Shown here piece by piece: positions 20,670-31,727 of a stretch of DNA of 64,000 bases. This DNA comes from Cordia subcordata (lineage: Eukaryota > Streptophyta > Magnoliopsida > Boraginales > Cordiaceae). Under the pieces are notes generated by a model. The model did not search any database, was not told the origin of the DNA, and was given only the letters and a program-made list of their open reading frames with translations. The stretch's first letter is position 1. Each line of letters begins with the position of its first letter. The stretch is taken from positions 3,748,501-3,812,500 of the forward strand of contig JAPTOF010000011.1 of NCBI GenBank assembly GCA_028554755.1. Reading direction: 5' to 3'. The position numbers and the translations under genes were made by a program.

Positions 20670-23296
20670 CGCTATAAGAAAAACTATCGTAGGTGAAGGA
20701 CAAATTCTGTCGCCAAAAGGGAGTTGGTGACGGAATGGCAACGAAAATTGAGTGTTGCTAAAAGGTCCATAGCCATTCTGACTTTTGTCACCGTTCTGTC
20801 GCCAAGTGGTCATGGAATTGCCATAAAAATTTCTGTAGCCATTTGTTATTCTTTTTTGAATCAATTTCCGTCGCCAATTCCTTGCTATTTCTTTCTGTCG
20901 CAATCCCGTCACCATTTCTTTTTGTCGCCAATCCATTGCTATTTCTTTCTGTCACCCATCTGTCAACATTTTCTTTGTCACCAATCCATCGCCACTCACA
21001 CTGCACTTCTAGTCTGTTGCCATTCCGTCGCTATTATTTATCTTAACAATTTAATTTTTACCACAATTTATTTTTATTACAATTTGTATAGATATATTAA
21101 GAAATAAAAATATATCAATATTAATATCACAACTAAAGTTTTAACCTTTTCAAAATGCATAAGATATATGAAAATTTATAATTTTCTAGGAGTTCTCACT
21201 CTAAGGCCCATGCACATCACGTTGTAGTGGCGAGATTATCCAAACATGCACCATTTTTTCAACCTAATAATAGTCTGGAAGAATAGTATTTGGGGGATTG
21301 ATGCCGACAGGAAGTTAAAAGTTTAAGTATTTTGGGAAATGGTTTTTTCGGGGCGGGGGATTGATGTTGATGAACAAGGGGCGCAGATTTGAAGGTCTTA
21401 ATTTTAAAATTTTAAAACTTTTAATTTTTAATTTTTATACTTTAAAATTTTGAACTTTTAATTTAAAAGTTAAAACACTAAACACTAAACTTTTTTATTT
21501 TTAAAATTTTAAACTAAAATTTTAACTTTTAATTTTAAAATTTAAAAATTTTTAATTTTTAATTTAAAAAATTTTTCTAATTATTTGTTTTAAAATTTTA
21601 AACATTTAACTTAACATACACTTTAATTTTAAAATTTAAAAAATTTTGAAACTATTAATTTTAAAACTTTAAAACTTTAAAACTTTGAACCTTTAATTTA
21701 AAAGCTAAAGCTCTAAAATTTTTAATTTAAAAATTTTAAAATAACTTTAACTTTTAATTTTGAACTTTTAATTTAAAATTTAAAATTTCAATTTTTTTTT
21801 AATTTTCTTAGTTTAAAACTTTAAGCTTTAAAGTTTTACTTTAAATTTTTTATTTTAAAATTTTACTTTTAAATTTTAAATTTTCACTTTTTATTTTTTC
21901 TAATTTTTTATTTTAAAATTTTAAAATTTTAACTTTTAATTTTAAATTCTAAATTTTAAAATTTAAAATTTTTATTTTATTTTTTCTAATTTTTTAATTT
22001 TAAATTCTAAACTTTTAACTTTTGACTTAACATACATCTTGGTAGTTAAAAAATATTTTTTATAAAAAATTATATCTTCGTTTTTGAAGAAGTGTGTAAA
22101 TTGAAAAAAAAATTTCACCGTCGCCATTCTGTTGTCGATATCTTGGTCATAGCCTTTCCACACCAAATTAGTGACAAAATTGCTATAGAATAATGATGAG
22201 TAAATCAAATTCCATCGCCAATTTAATCCGTGGCTATTCTATAGCCAAATGGCGATGAAATAGTGACAACATGAGAGGATAAAAGTGAATTTTTGCACCA
22301 AGATCAATATCATTCTATTAGTTTTTGTTGTATACTTAATTTTAAGTCTAAATCTTGTACAAAATAATAGGTTTTTACATTGAAATTGCTTGAAATTTCC
22401 TTTTAAAAATAAATTCATTAATTGTGCAGAATATTACTCTTCTAACTACTACTATAGGAAAAAGTTTTCTATCCAGTCAATGTGTCAATGAAATTTAGTT
22501 TTAACATGATATAAATTTTTTAATAACACAATTTAAACATCTATATCTTTGAAATTAATTTCATAAAAAAATGCATAAGATGTTATAGTTGATATGTAAT
22601 TTAAGTAAATTTTTTGTTGCAATTCCATAGCCATATTGCGACGAAATGGCTACGAATATGAAATTGGTGATGAAATGGCGATAGAAATCTCTATTGGTCG
22701 ACACTATTTTGTCACCATTCTATGGCTAATTTGGCTACCAAATGGCTACGATCAAGAAACTAGTGATGGAACGGTGACAGAACTTCATTCCTTTCATTAT
22801 TCGTTGTTGTACCGCTGTCATTTTATGGCTAATTTGGCGATGGAATGGTCACAAACAAGAAATTGGCGACAGAATGGTGACAACACTTCATTTCCTTCAT
22901 TACTCATTACTATTCCGTGGCCATTCCGTAGCCAATTGGCGATGGCTTGGTTACGGACAAGAAATTGGTGACAAAATGGCCATGGAATTTCGTTCCCTAT
23001 ATTACTTGTTGCTATACTATGGCCATTCTATGAATAATTTGGTGACATATTAGCCATGGACAAGAAATTGGCAACGGAATGGCGACGGAATTTCATTCCC
23101 TTTATTACTCGTCACCATTCTGTGGCCATTCTCTAGCCAATTGGCGAAAGAATAGCTACGGGCAAGAAATTGTTGATGGAATGGTGACATATTTTTTTAT
23201 TGGTCATCGTCATTTTGTCGCTGTCCCGTCACCAATTGGGTACGGAATGTTCTCTTCGCCAAATCTTCATCTCCTGAAACAGTTTTTCTTGTAGTG
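20670..23296. mobile_element. Non-autonomous CACTA (En/Spm) DNA transposon
   Basis: The right end, read on the minus strand, is CACTACAAGAAAAACTG, the canonical CACTA terminus. The left end is a decayed copy (CGCTATAAGAAAAACT). Both subterminal regions (20690-21030 and 22100-23260) are packed with many copies, in both orientations, of a motif around GGCGACGGAATGGC / GCCATTCCGTCGCC, as expected for transposase-binding subterminal repeats. The core at about 21390-22020 is an A/T-only-like low-complexity stretch. No transposase. The flanking 3-mers differ (ATA and AGC), so the expected 3-bp duplication is not seen. Frames within it are shadows of the repeats. Confidence 0.85.
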
Positions 23297-23715
23297 AGCT
23301 ACCCTAATGGGCATGCTTTGGATTACTAGTACCTACTTAGCCTATTCACAGCGCAAGCTATGTCAGGTCTTGTACAGTTTATAATATACATTAGACTCTC
23401 TATAATATAGGAATACTTCAATTGAGATATCTTTCACATGTATTTTTGCTTAGATGTGCATTTACATCTAAAGAACCATTTGTAATCTCGTTATCATTCT
23501 TTTTAAACTTGTCCAAATTTTTTCTCAACATAATTAGATTGGGACAAGGCTAGACCATCGCATGTCTTTGTGATCTTGATGCCTAAAATCATATCTGCAA
23601 CACCCATGTTTTTCATTTCAAAATTTTGGGAAAGTATCTTTTTCATAGACACAATTTATTCATTATTACTTAGGATAATAAGCACGTGTATACATAAAGA
23701 AAAATGATGAACGAG
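23297..23715 (-). mobile_element. Copia B, reverse transcriptase part
   Basis: Read on the minus strand: a degraded LYVxD region near 23710, then FEMKNMGVADMILGIKITK, SQSNYVEKKF, and ESLMYIINCTRPDIACAVNR, all diagnostic of copia reverse transcriptase. This piece ends where the CACTA terminus begins. The continuing RNase H is at 14800 and below. The best preserved coding remnant in the left third of the window. Confidence 0.8.
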
Positions 23716-23970
23716 GATATTTGGGTTATTATGCATTTAAAGACATAATTACTACTTGAAATAAATAGAAAACAACATGTCAACCAATTTTTGTTGGGTA
23801 AATAGAAGGGCCAACTTATATGAGACATACGCGCGTGTTAGGCTCGACCTACATAAAACAACATATTTAATTTACCATAACATACACAAAATTTTAAGCC
23901 ATTGATTAATAGATTAAAAACGCTAAATAAAGGTCGATGTGACTGTATAGATAGTGAGTAATTCAGACAT
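23716..23970. other. Unassigned spacer
   Basis: No coding or repeat signal that I can support; it may be the left remainder of copia B. Confidence 0.25.
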
Positions 23971-24432
23971 GAAAACAAATAGGTATGGTGCTAGTTGTTT
24001 AGTATACTAAAGTAGATTTTTAAAAGCTTTCAACATATGCTATAGGCAAACCAGCGGAAATGAAAGAATAGGATTACATGCATCAAGATACAAAATGTAT
24101 TGTTTGTATAATAAGGTATTTTATGAACTGTTTGCTATATAAAGTTGCAGAATATTTTCATTTCTTGTATAAAGTTTTCTATAGTTTGTACAACATTTGT
24201 AAATACTTAAAGTCATTGTTTCTACTTCAATTTTGGTTGTACAGCGGAAATTGCACAAGTCCATAGGAAGGGTGGGTATATTGAATATACCTGAATTCCT
24301 TTGTTAGCTTGAATCTACTGCATGCGTTAAAGAGAGACCACAAACGTGTTTTGTCTTTATGAACTCATACCTATGAACTAGAGCATACCCACGTTAGTTC
24401 TTGCTGAAGGCATATATTTGAATTTGGATTCA
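23971..24432. repeat. Segmental duplicate S1 (pairs with 60187-60624)
   Basis: About 460 bp that align along most of their length with 60187-60624, including GGATTACATGCA, GTTTGTATAATAAGGTATTT, CTGCATGCGT and GTTCTTGCTGAAGGCATATA. The central part around 24250-24292 has diverged or been replaced. It adjoins the last importin-alpha-like exon here, while its partner lies between the DUF4378 gene and the second importin-alpha-like copy. Not obviously coding. Confidence 0.85.
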
Positions 24433-24501
24433 AACTATAAGTACCTAAGTATAGTAGCGAGTATATATGTACATATGCATGTATTTCTATGTGCAGATAT
24501 A

Positions 24502-24858
24502 TCAGTATGCATATATGAGTGAGAGTGTGCGTGGGGTGCACCACCTCCTGTGGCCAATATCTCTCGAGTGTTTTTGTAGCCTTTTTCCGATATCATTGTC
24601 ATCATAAGATTTGATATCTCTAATTCTTTGGTAGCCGTTAGCTTCTCCTGTCAATAGCTTAAAGGGGTTGACATGATTATCTCTACTAGTAGTGGTGTTT
24701 GCTCTTAGTTCTTCATGATTATTTTTTTGACCAACTTTTTCACCAACCTTCAATATCTTTCCACTCTTTCTAAACTTGTAACGACAAAATCCTTTTCTAG
24801 ATGATAAAATTGAAGGGGATAATATAGTGGCTTTGCACAGTCTTGGCTCACTAGGTAC
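24502..24858 (-). pseudogene. Importin-alpha-like pseudogene copy 1, last exon (C-terminal armadillo repeat and tail)
   Basis: The minus strand begins at an acceptor (CTGCAG) and reads YLVSQDCAKPL, then FVVTSLERVER, the counterpart of importin-alpha YLVSxGCIKPL...IVTVCLEGLEN. A one-base shift follows, then ILKVGEKVGQKNN and GYQRIRDIKSYDDNDI, the counterpart of ILKVGEAEK and GLEKIENLQSHDNxEI, to a stop at 24502. The phase of the exon start fits the donor of the exon at 31376-31492. Importin-alpha carries nuclear-localisation-signal cargo with importin-beta. The frameshift and scattered exons mark a pseudogene. Copia D inserted about 10 bases before its acceptor. Confidence 0.75.
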
Positions 24859-24868
24859 CTGCAGTAGT

Positions 24869-25153
24869 TGTCAGTTATATGCTTTAGAACTACATTTTGT
24901 GATGTAAAACTGCTTAGCAGTTTATTAACTATTTGTTACATAATTAGAAAACTACTTAAATTTACGATCATGCTTTAGTTTTTAGTTATCTTTTTAAGTC
25001 TGTAAATGTAAGTCTTTCACTTTTAAATGAGAAAATAATTCTATGCTAGATCAATTCATGAGTTTCCTTTTCTTACTAAAAGCTGGATTACTCTTCTTCT
25101 TCTTTCATAAGCAAATTCTTTTTTTTCTATTTCCTAACTTAAGATAACTAACA
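24869..25153 (+). repeat. 5' LTR of copia D
   Basis: Starts TGTCAGTTATATG, ends ACTAACA; matches 29167-29452 throughout with scattered substitutions. Confidence 0.9.
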
Positions 25154-25206
25154 ACTGTATATAGAGCTTTCTTCTTGAGTGTTAGAATTGGAGTGACACA
25201 ACTCAA

Positions 25207-28200
25207 GTGAAAGTGATAGAATCGGAGGCTAGTTTTTCACCAATTGCTCCTCCTTTCTTTGATGGAGCAAATTATCAAATTTTTTCTGTAAGAATGGAGA
25301 CCTATTTAGATGCTTTGGATCTCTGGAAAGCTATAGAGGAGGATTATGATGTCCCTCCTCTACTAAATATTCCCACCATGACTCAAATCAAGAGCCATAA
25401 GGAAAGGAAAACAAAGTTATCAGAGGTGAAGGCCTGTTTGTTTGATGTTGCATCTCCAACTATTTTTACTCGAGTTATGTCTCTTAAAATGGCAAAAGCT
25501 ATTTAAGACTCAAAAGCTATTTAGGACTATCTCAAGAAGGAATCTCAAGGAGATAAGAGAATAAGAGGTATTCAAGTGTTAAATTTGATCAGGAAATTTG
25601 AGTTGCAAAAGATGGAGTTCGAAACAATCAAAGATCACTCAAACAAACTTCTCAGTATTGCCAATAAAGTAAGATTACTTGGTTCTGAACTTTTAAATTC
25701 AAGAATTGTAGGAAAAATTCTTGTAACTGTATCTAGAAGGTATGAGGCAACAATCACAACCTCAGAAATACTAAGGATTTGGCCAAGATCACCTTGGCAA
25801 AGTTTCTGAATGTTTTATAGGCACAAAAGCAAAGGAGACTTAAGAGGCAAGATGGTACTATTGAAGGAGCCTTGCCCGCAAAGCATCAACAAGGTGAAAG
25901 AAACAATAAGAAGAAAAACAACTAGAAGAAGAATCAAAGGGCGAGAGCAATGAAAACAAAAATAACAGAAGCAAAGCTGGAAACTTAAAGGGAAATTATC
26001 CTCCTGGCAAACATTGTGGTATAAAAGGTCATCTTTCTGTTAAGTGTTGGAGAATACCTAATGCAAAGTGTACCAAATTTAACCAACTCAGGTATGAAGT
26101 TGTAATTTGCAAAAGCAAGAACCAATAATGAGAAACAGATGCTCAAGTTGTTGATCAAGAGAAAAATGATTAGCTTTTTGTGGCAACTTGTTTCTCAAGT
26201 AGTGGCTCAAGTGAATGCTAGCTAATTGACAATGGCTACATCAACCATATGACTCATGATAAAGATCTCTTCAAAGAATTGAAGCCTACAGGTATCACAA
26301 AAGTTAGAATTAGAAATGGAGAACACATAGTAGTAAAAGGAAAAGAACTATTGCTATTACAAGCTGCTTGGGAACTAAAATCATTTATGATGTTCTCTAT
26401 GTTTTTGAGATTGACCAAAACTTGTTGAGTATAGGTCAACTAATTGAAAAAGGCTTCAAGGTAATTTTTGAAGACAAGCAATGCTTGATAAAAGATTCCA
26501 CAGGAAATGAGGTGTTTAGAGTCAAAATGAAAGGCAAAAGTTTCTCTTTTGATCTAATGAAGAAAAAGGAGGTTGTTTTCTCTACCATGGAAAGTGTTGC
26601 AGAAATCTGGCACAAAAGACTTTGTCACTGTCATCATGAAGGGTTACTACAAATGCAAAAGAAAAACATGGTAAGAGACTTACCTATTCTAGAAGATCAT
26701 TTCCCAAACTGTCAAGTTTGTCACTTTGGCAAACAAAGACAGCATGGAGGACTTCACAAAAGCTTCAGCTTGTTCACACTGATTTGGCAAGTCCTTAAAG
26801 AATGCCTTCACTTAAGGGTAGTATTTACTACATTGTTTTCATGGATTATATAACAAGAATATGTTGGATCTTCTTTTTAAAGTTTTAGTCAGAAGTTGTT
26901 AGTGTAATTTGGAAGTTCAAAACAAGAGCTAAAAATTAGTCTAGCAGCAAAATACAAATTTTGAGATCAAACAATGGGAAGGAGTACATATCTAAGCAAT
27001 TTAACTTATTTTCTAAAGAGGTAGATATAGAACATCAATTTATAGCTCCCTATACTCCACAACAAAAAAGAGTTAGTGGAAGAAGAAATAGATACATATT
27101 TGAAATAAGAAGGTACATGTCGCATGAGAAGAATTTTCCAAAACAATCTTGGGTTAAAGTAGCTAATACAACAGTTTTTCTTCAAAACAGGCTCTCAACT
27201 AAGGCTATAAAAAATAAGACTCCATTTGAGGCATGGTATGGTTATAACTACATTTTGTCCAAGTATTTGGTTTGTGCTACTTTCACATTCTACAGGTAAA
27301 GCGTGACTATCTTGATAAAAGGGCTAGTCCTTGGATCTTCATAGGATATAGTGAAGTCTCTATGGCATAAAAAGCTTTTCAGCCAAAAATTGAGAAACTA
27401 ATCATAAGTACAGATGTACAGTTCAATCAACTTGTTCGTAACCTTGGAAGCTTGATTGATGATCCATAACAAAATTAAATAGAAGATGATACTCATCAAC
27501 TTGTCAGCAACCTTGGAGACTAGATTAGTGATTCATAGCAAAATGAAATGATAGATCATACTTCAATAAGAGGTACCAAACCACTAATTGATATTTATCA
27601 AATGTGCAATATTGTTATGTGTGAACCTACAGGGTATAATAAAGCAAAAAAGATAAAAAAAATGGATGGATGCAATGGAAGAGGAGTTAAGCATGATTGA
27701 AAGAAACCAAACATAGAAGCCAGTGGATAGACCTCAAAATAGAAAAGTAATTGGGGTTACCTTGGTGCTTAGAACAAAGTTAAATTCTGATGGTTCTATC
27801 AACAAGTACAAAGCAAGGCTTGTGGTCAAAGGGTATGCTAAAATCTTTGGAGCAGATTATTCAAATACTGTTGCATCATTGGCTAGGCTTGACACCATTA
27901 GATTACTTCTTGCTATTGTAGCACAAAAGAACTGGAAAGTATATCAGTTAGATGTGAAGTCAGCATTTCTCAACGGTTTTCTACAAGAGGAGATTTATGT
28001 TGAACAACCTGAAGGATTTGTAGAAAAGGGAAATGAAGACAAGGTTTATTTGCTAAAGAAAGCCCTTTATGGCATAAAATAGGCACCTGAGGTCTATTAT
28101 GGCAGAATAGATGACTATCTAAGTGGTGTAGGATTTAAGAAAATCTTCTTAGAATCAACTCTCTATGTCAAACATCAATGAGTTGACATTCTCGTTATTT

Positions 28201-29154
28201 CTCTTTTTACGTAGATGATTTGTTGGTAACAGGAAGCAATTACAAACCTCATTGATGATCTCAAAAGGGAAATGATGAAAACTTTTGAAATGAATGATCT
28301 TGGTCTAATGGCTTACTTTCTTAAAATGGAGATTAAGCAAGGGGAGAATGAAGTTTTCATTTGTTAGAAGAAATATGCAAGAGACACACTGAAAAAGTTT
28401 CACATAGAAGAATGTAAAGCAATAAGCATCCCTATGAATCCAAAGGAGAAGCTAAGCAAGAAGGCTAGAGCAAACAAAGTTGATGAAGCATATTTCAGAA
28501 GCCTGATTGGATGCCTTATGTATCTTGTAGCAACAAAGGCCTGACATCTTGTATGTTATGAGTATTTTATCTAAGTTTATGCATTATGCAAGTGAAATAC
28601 ATTTAAAGGCATCTAAAGGAGTAGTAAGATATATCAAAGGCACTATTAATTATGGCATCAAGTTTGAAAAATGTCATGTCTTCAAATTGGTCGGGTTCTC
28701 TAACTGTTACTAGGTTGGCTTTGTTGATGACACAAAAAGTACCTCTGGGTACTGTTTCAGTCTTGGCTCAAAAGTTTTTTCTTGATGTTCTCAAAAGTAG
28801 AAGATTGTGGCACAATCTACTGTAAAGGTAGAATTTATGGCTGCAACATCAATAGTCACTCAAGCTTTATGGTTGAGAAAAATTCTGGTTGATTTGCATA
28901 TGGAGCAGAATGAAAGCACTAAGGTTGTCATAGACAACCATGCTGTAGTAGCAATTTCTCACAATCTTGTGTTTCATGGGAAGACTAAACATTTCAACAT
29001 CAAGTTATTTTTCTTGATAGAGGTGCAAAAAGATGGTGATATAATTCTTCTCTACTACAAGACTGAAGATCAATTGGTAGAAATCTTCACCAAACCTCTA
29101 CCCATCAGCATATTTGAGCTTTTAAGGCAAAAGCTTGGAGTTGGCAACTACTAA
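25207..29154 (+). pseudogene. Gag-pol polyprotein of copia D, broken by stops and frameshifts
   Basis: Gag from about 25207 (PPFFDGANYQIFSVRMETYL, the UBN2/DUF4219-type start); a CCHC knuckle near 26000 whose first cysteine reads Gly (GKHCGIKGHLSVKC). Protease at about 26220: LIDNGYINHMTHD, with DNG in place of DSG. Integrase: HHCC finger at about 26610-26730 (WHKRLCH...CQVCHFGK), then RSNNGKEY at about 26960 where catalytic Asp reads Asn. Reverse transcriptase from 27723 ([20 protein letters not shown]) with an intact YVDD box at 28208-28219. RNase H to 29154, with AQSTVKVEFMAAT, FHGKTKHFNIK and DQLVEIFTKPLP. Stops separate most domains, so it cannot produce a working polyprotein. Confidence 0.9.
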
Positions 29155-29166
29155 AGCAAGGAGAAG

Positions 29167-29452
29167 TATCGGTTATATTCTTTAGAAATGCATTCTGTGG
29201 TGTAAAATGACTTAGCAGTTTGTTAACTATTTGTCACATACTTAGCAAAAAGCTTAAATTTATGGTCATGCTTTATTTTTTAGTTATCTTTTATGTCTGT
29301 AAATGTAAGTCTTTCATTTTTAAATGAGAAAATAATTCTCTGCTAGATTAATTCCTGAGCTTCCTTTTCTTACCCAAAGTTAAATTACTCTTTTTTTTCC
29401 CTTTCACAAGCAAATTCTTGTTTTTCTAGTTCCTAACATAAGATAACTACTA
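29167..29452 (+). repeat. 3' LTR of copia D
   Basis: Starts TATCGGTTATATT (first G mutated), ends ATAACTACTA; GTAGT follows. Confidence 0.9.
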
Positions 29453-29580
29453 GTAGTCACCCACATTAATGCATAAAACAAAAAAATGTCATTTTTTTGG
29501 ACATGTATAAAAATTCACGTTCATGATAGATAGAAATAAATAGAAGACCAAATATATGGAAGAAAAAGATTATATATAAT

Positions 29581-31363
29581 TGATCGTAAACCTTTAAGGG
29601 TGTTACCTACAAGTGCATGAGTCGTGGTAGTATAGCGTGTACTAGTGCAGGGTCGTATCTACATGGAGGCTGTCTAAGTGTGGTTCTAATGTAAAAGTGT
29701 GTCCTACACTAGCTACCTGTGGTCCTACCTACTCCTTTTAGAGTTTTTGGATTGATTAAAGCTCTAATTTAAACCTAAACTAAGGGAAAATAAACCTAAC
29801 TAACGGGAATGGTGGTATAAATAAGCTATGGAAGTAAAGATCTACAAGGGAGAACTTAGGGGTGATTGCTTCTTTGGAATGGATTTGGGTTCCTAACCTT
29901 GTTTTAAGGCTATTGATGGTTCGATTACTCTAATGGCGGGCTTAGTTTACTAGATTTACGACATGTAACTATTGGTGTAATGTTATCCCTAACTGGGTCC
30001 AATTAGAAGTATAGGTTTGTTCTAGCTAGCTATGGCTTTTGGGTCTAGTTCTAAGTCCCTTGGGTGTTGATTAATGTTCTAATAGGGAGTCTCACCTTTT
30101 AGTTATGTTTCAAACTAGAGATTAAGTCCTCTAGGTCAAGCAAGTGATAGTGGTACCCTTTTAATCATGTTTCATGCTAGAGGTGATTACCTACTATATT
30201 GAAGGCATGAAAAACATAATTACTCAACACAAATATAGTTACAAGTAGAGCTCATGCCATTAGCATGGATTAAGGCTAAGGTGGGGCCACTACTATTTGC
30301 ATCTAAGCACAAATTATACATGCAAACTCATAGAGGCAATTCATCAAACACCTTGGCATGTTCAATTTCAAGTCATAGAAATGTAAGAACAAAGCATGTA
30401 TATACAACCATCAAAATCTCAAAACAAGTGTTAAAATACTTAACCCATTACAAAAATAGCTATTATCCCTAATCTAAAGCTATTCTAACATAGTATAAAC
30501 AAGAATAAAGAGAAGAATGTAAAGCTCCCTTATTGTCCTTTCTTGCTTTTTACAAATCTTGCTTCAAAACCCTCTAAAATCTTGTTTGATCTTTAAATCC
30601 AAGCTTGTTTATGAATGGAATTGATGTGAGATTGAGGGTGTGAGATGGGTTTTAAGTGGATTTTGGTTTTTGGCAAATGGTTGTATGAAAAGGTTGGTGT
30701 TCCCTTTCAAAAATGGCTGAAAAGTGGCTTAGATAGAGCTAAAATGACATCCAGCTGGGGGCCCAACCAGTCGACCGGCTTTGGGGCTAAGTCAACCTGC
30801 CAAAATAGGCCCAGATTCTGATCCGGCCAGTCGACCTAGACAGGAAGTCGACTGGTTGTAACAGTAAAATGTTCATATCTCACTCATTTTGGCTCTGATT
30901 CGCACACCGCTTTTTTTTTTTATTGCTTTGTATCACTTCAAGAGATCTCCCAAGCCATCTTTTGCACCCTAAAACATGTCCAAAATTTGTCCTTGTCCTT
31001 CTTTGATTGCAAACTTTGAATTTAGCTCCTGTTGCGCTTGGTTTTGACTCGGTCGCTCCTTCCTTTGTTTGACGACTTCCAAAAGCACTTTTCTTCATTC
31101 CTTTAAATTCAAAACACCTTTATCTTTGTTCCATATTTAAGCACCCTCAATCAAGCTCTAATTAACTTCCCAAATCTCACATAAAACAAGCACTAAATGT
31201 GCATTAGTGTAGCATTTAAGTTATAAGCTCAACTATGAACATGGAGACCCTAATATTCGCAAGTATGACCTAAATGCTATACTAATACACCAAATAAAGC
31301 TCAAAACACCTCAAAACAAGTATACACATGCAATACCTAAACACACACAAAGTGAACACATCA
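29581..31363 (-). repeat. Solo LTR of the Athila-like family
   Basis: About 1783 bp, homologous along its length to the LTRs of element 2 (51160-52913, 57898-59492) and, near the 3' end on plus coordinates, to those of element 1. It starts on the minus strand with TGATGTGTTCAC and has no internal region. ATAAT before it and GTAAT after it suggest a 5-bp target duplication with one mismatch. GGTCGAC-type motifs lie at 30765-30865. It sits in the last intron of importin-alpha-like copy 1, 129 bp from copia D. Confidence 0.85.
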
Positions 31364-31375
31364 GTAATTAATTAC

Positions 31376-31492
31376 TTTATTTGCTCATTAATATCACCAC
31401 GAATTACATTTGCAAGCCCTTGCAAGCTCCCAATGGTCTAAAGCAGTGCCAAGTTGGACCATGGGGGCAATTAGTCTAGCCTCAATGACATC
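31376..31492 (-). pseudogene. Importin-alpha-like pseudogene copy 1, armadillo repeat 8 exon
   Basis: The minus strand starts after acceptor TTAG with DVIEARLIAPMVQL, like importin-alpha VIEAGLIxPLVxLL, loses sequence and frame in the middle, then reads LANVIRGDINEQIK, the counterpart of AISNATSGGTHDQIK. It ends at a donor AAA/GTAATT whose phase matches the exon start at 24858. A solo LTR begins 13 bases beyond. Confidence 0.75.
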
Positions 31493-31727
31493 CTAAGAAT
31501 AGATCAGATCAGAGGCTATAGCATTAATTTCCTATATAATCATAATAATATATAATCCAAGGACAACATAAGATTAGCTAGCTAGCAATAATTTATGAGT
31601 TTGTACTGAGACACCAACTATATATACGTCCTTAAAAATACCTTATAAGCCATAATTAGTATTGTCATCTAAAAAGAGTTACGTAAAAATTTCTCTCCCT
31701 AAAAAAACTTTCCTTTCAAGTATCAAC

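Larger units (their letters stand above)
24869..29452 (+). mobile_element. Ty1/copia element (copia D), structurally complete, coding decayed
   Basis: Two LTRs of 285 and 286 bp and a perfect 5-bp target duplication GTAGT (24864-24868 and 29453-29457). A decayed initiator-Met primer site follows the left LTR (GTATATAGAGC at about 25157-25167). A purine tract (AAAGCAAGGAGAAG) precedes the right one. Gag, protease, integrase, reverse transcriptase and RNase H occur in copia order. It lies in the last intron of the importin-alpha-like pseudogene copy 1. Confidence 0.95.

Noticed and set aside
20649..21107. Several overlapping open frames in the CACTA left end
   Set aside because: They arise from the GGCGACGGAATGGC subterminal repeats; no codon-level sense or start context.
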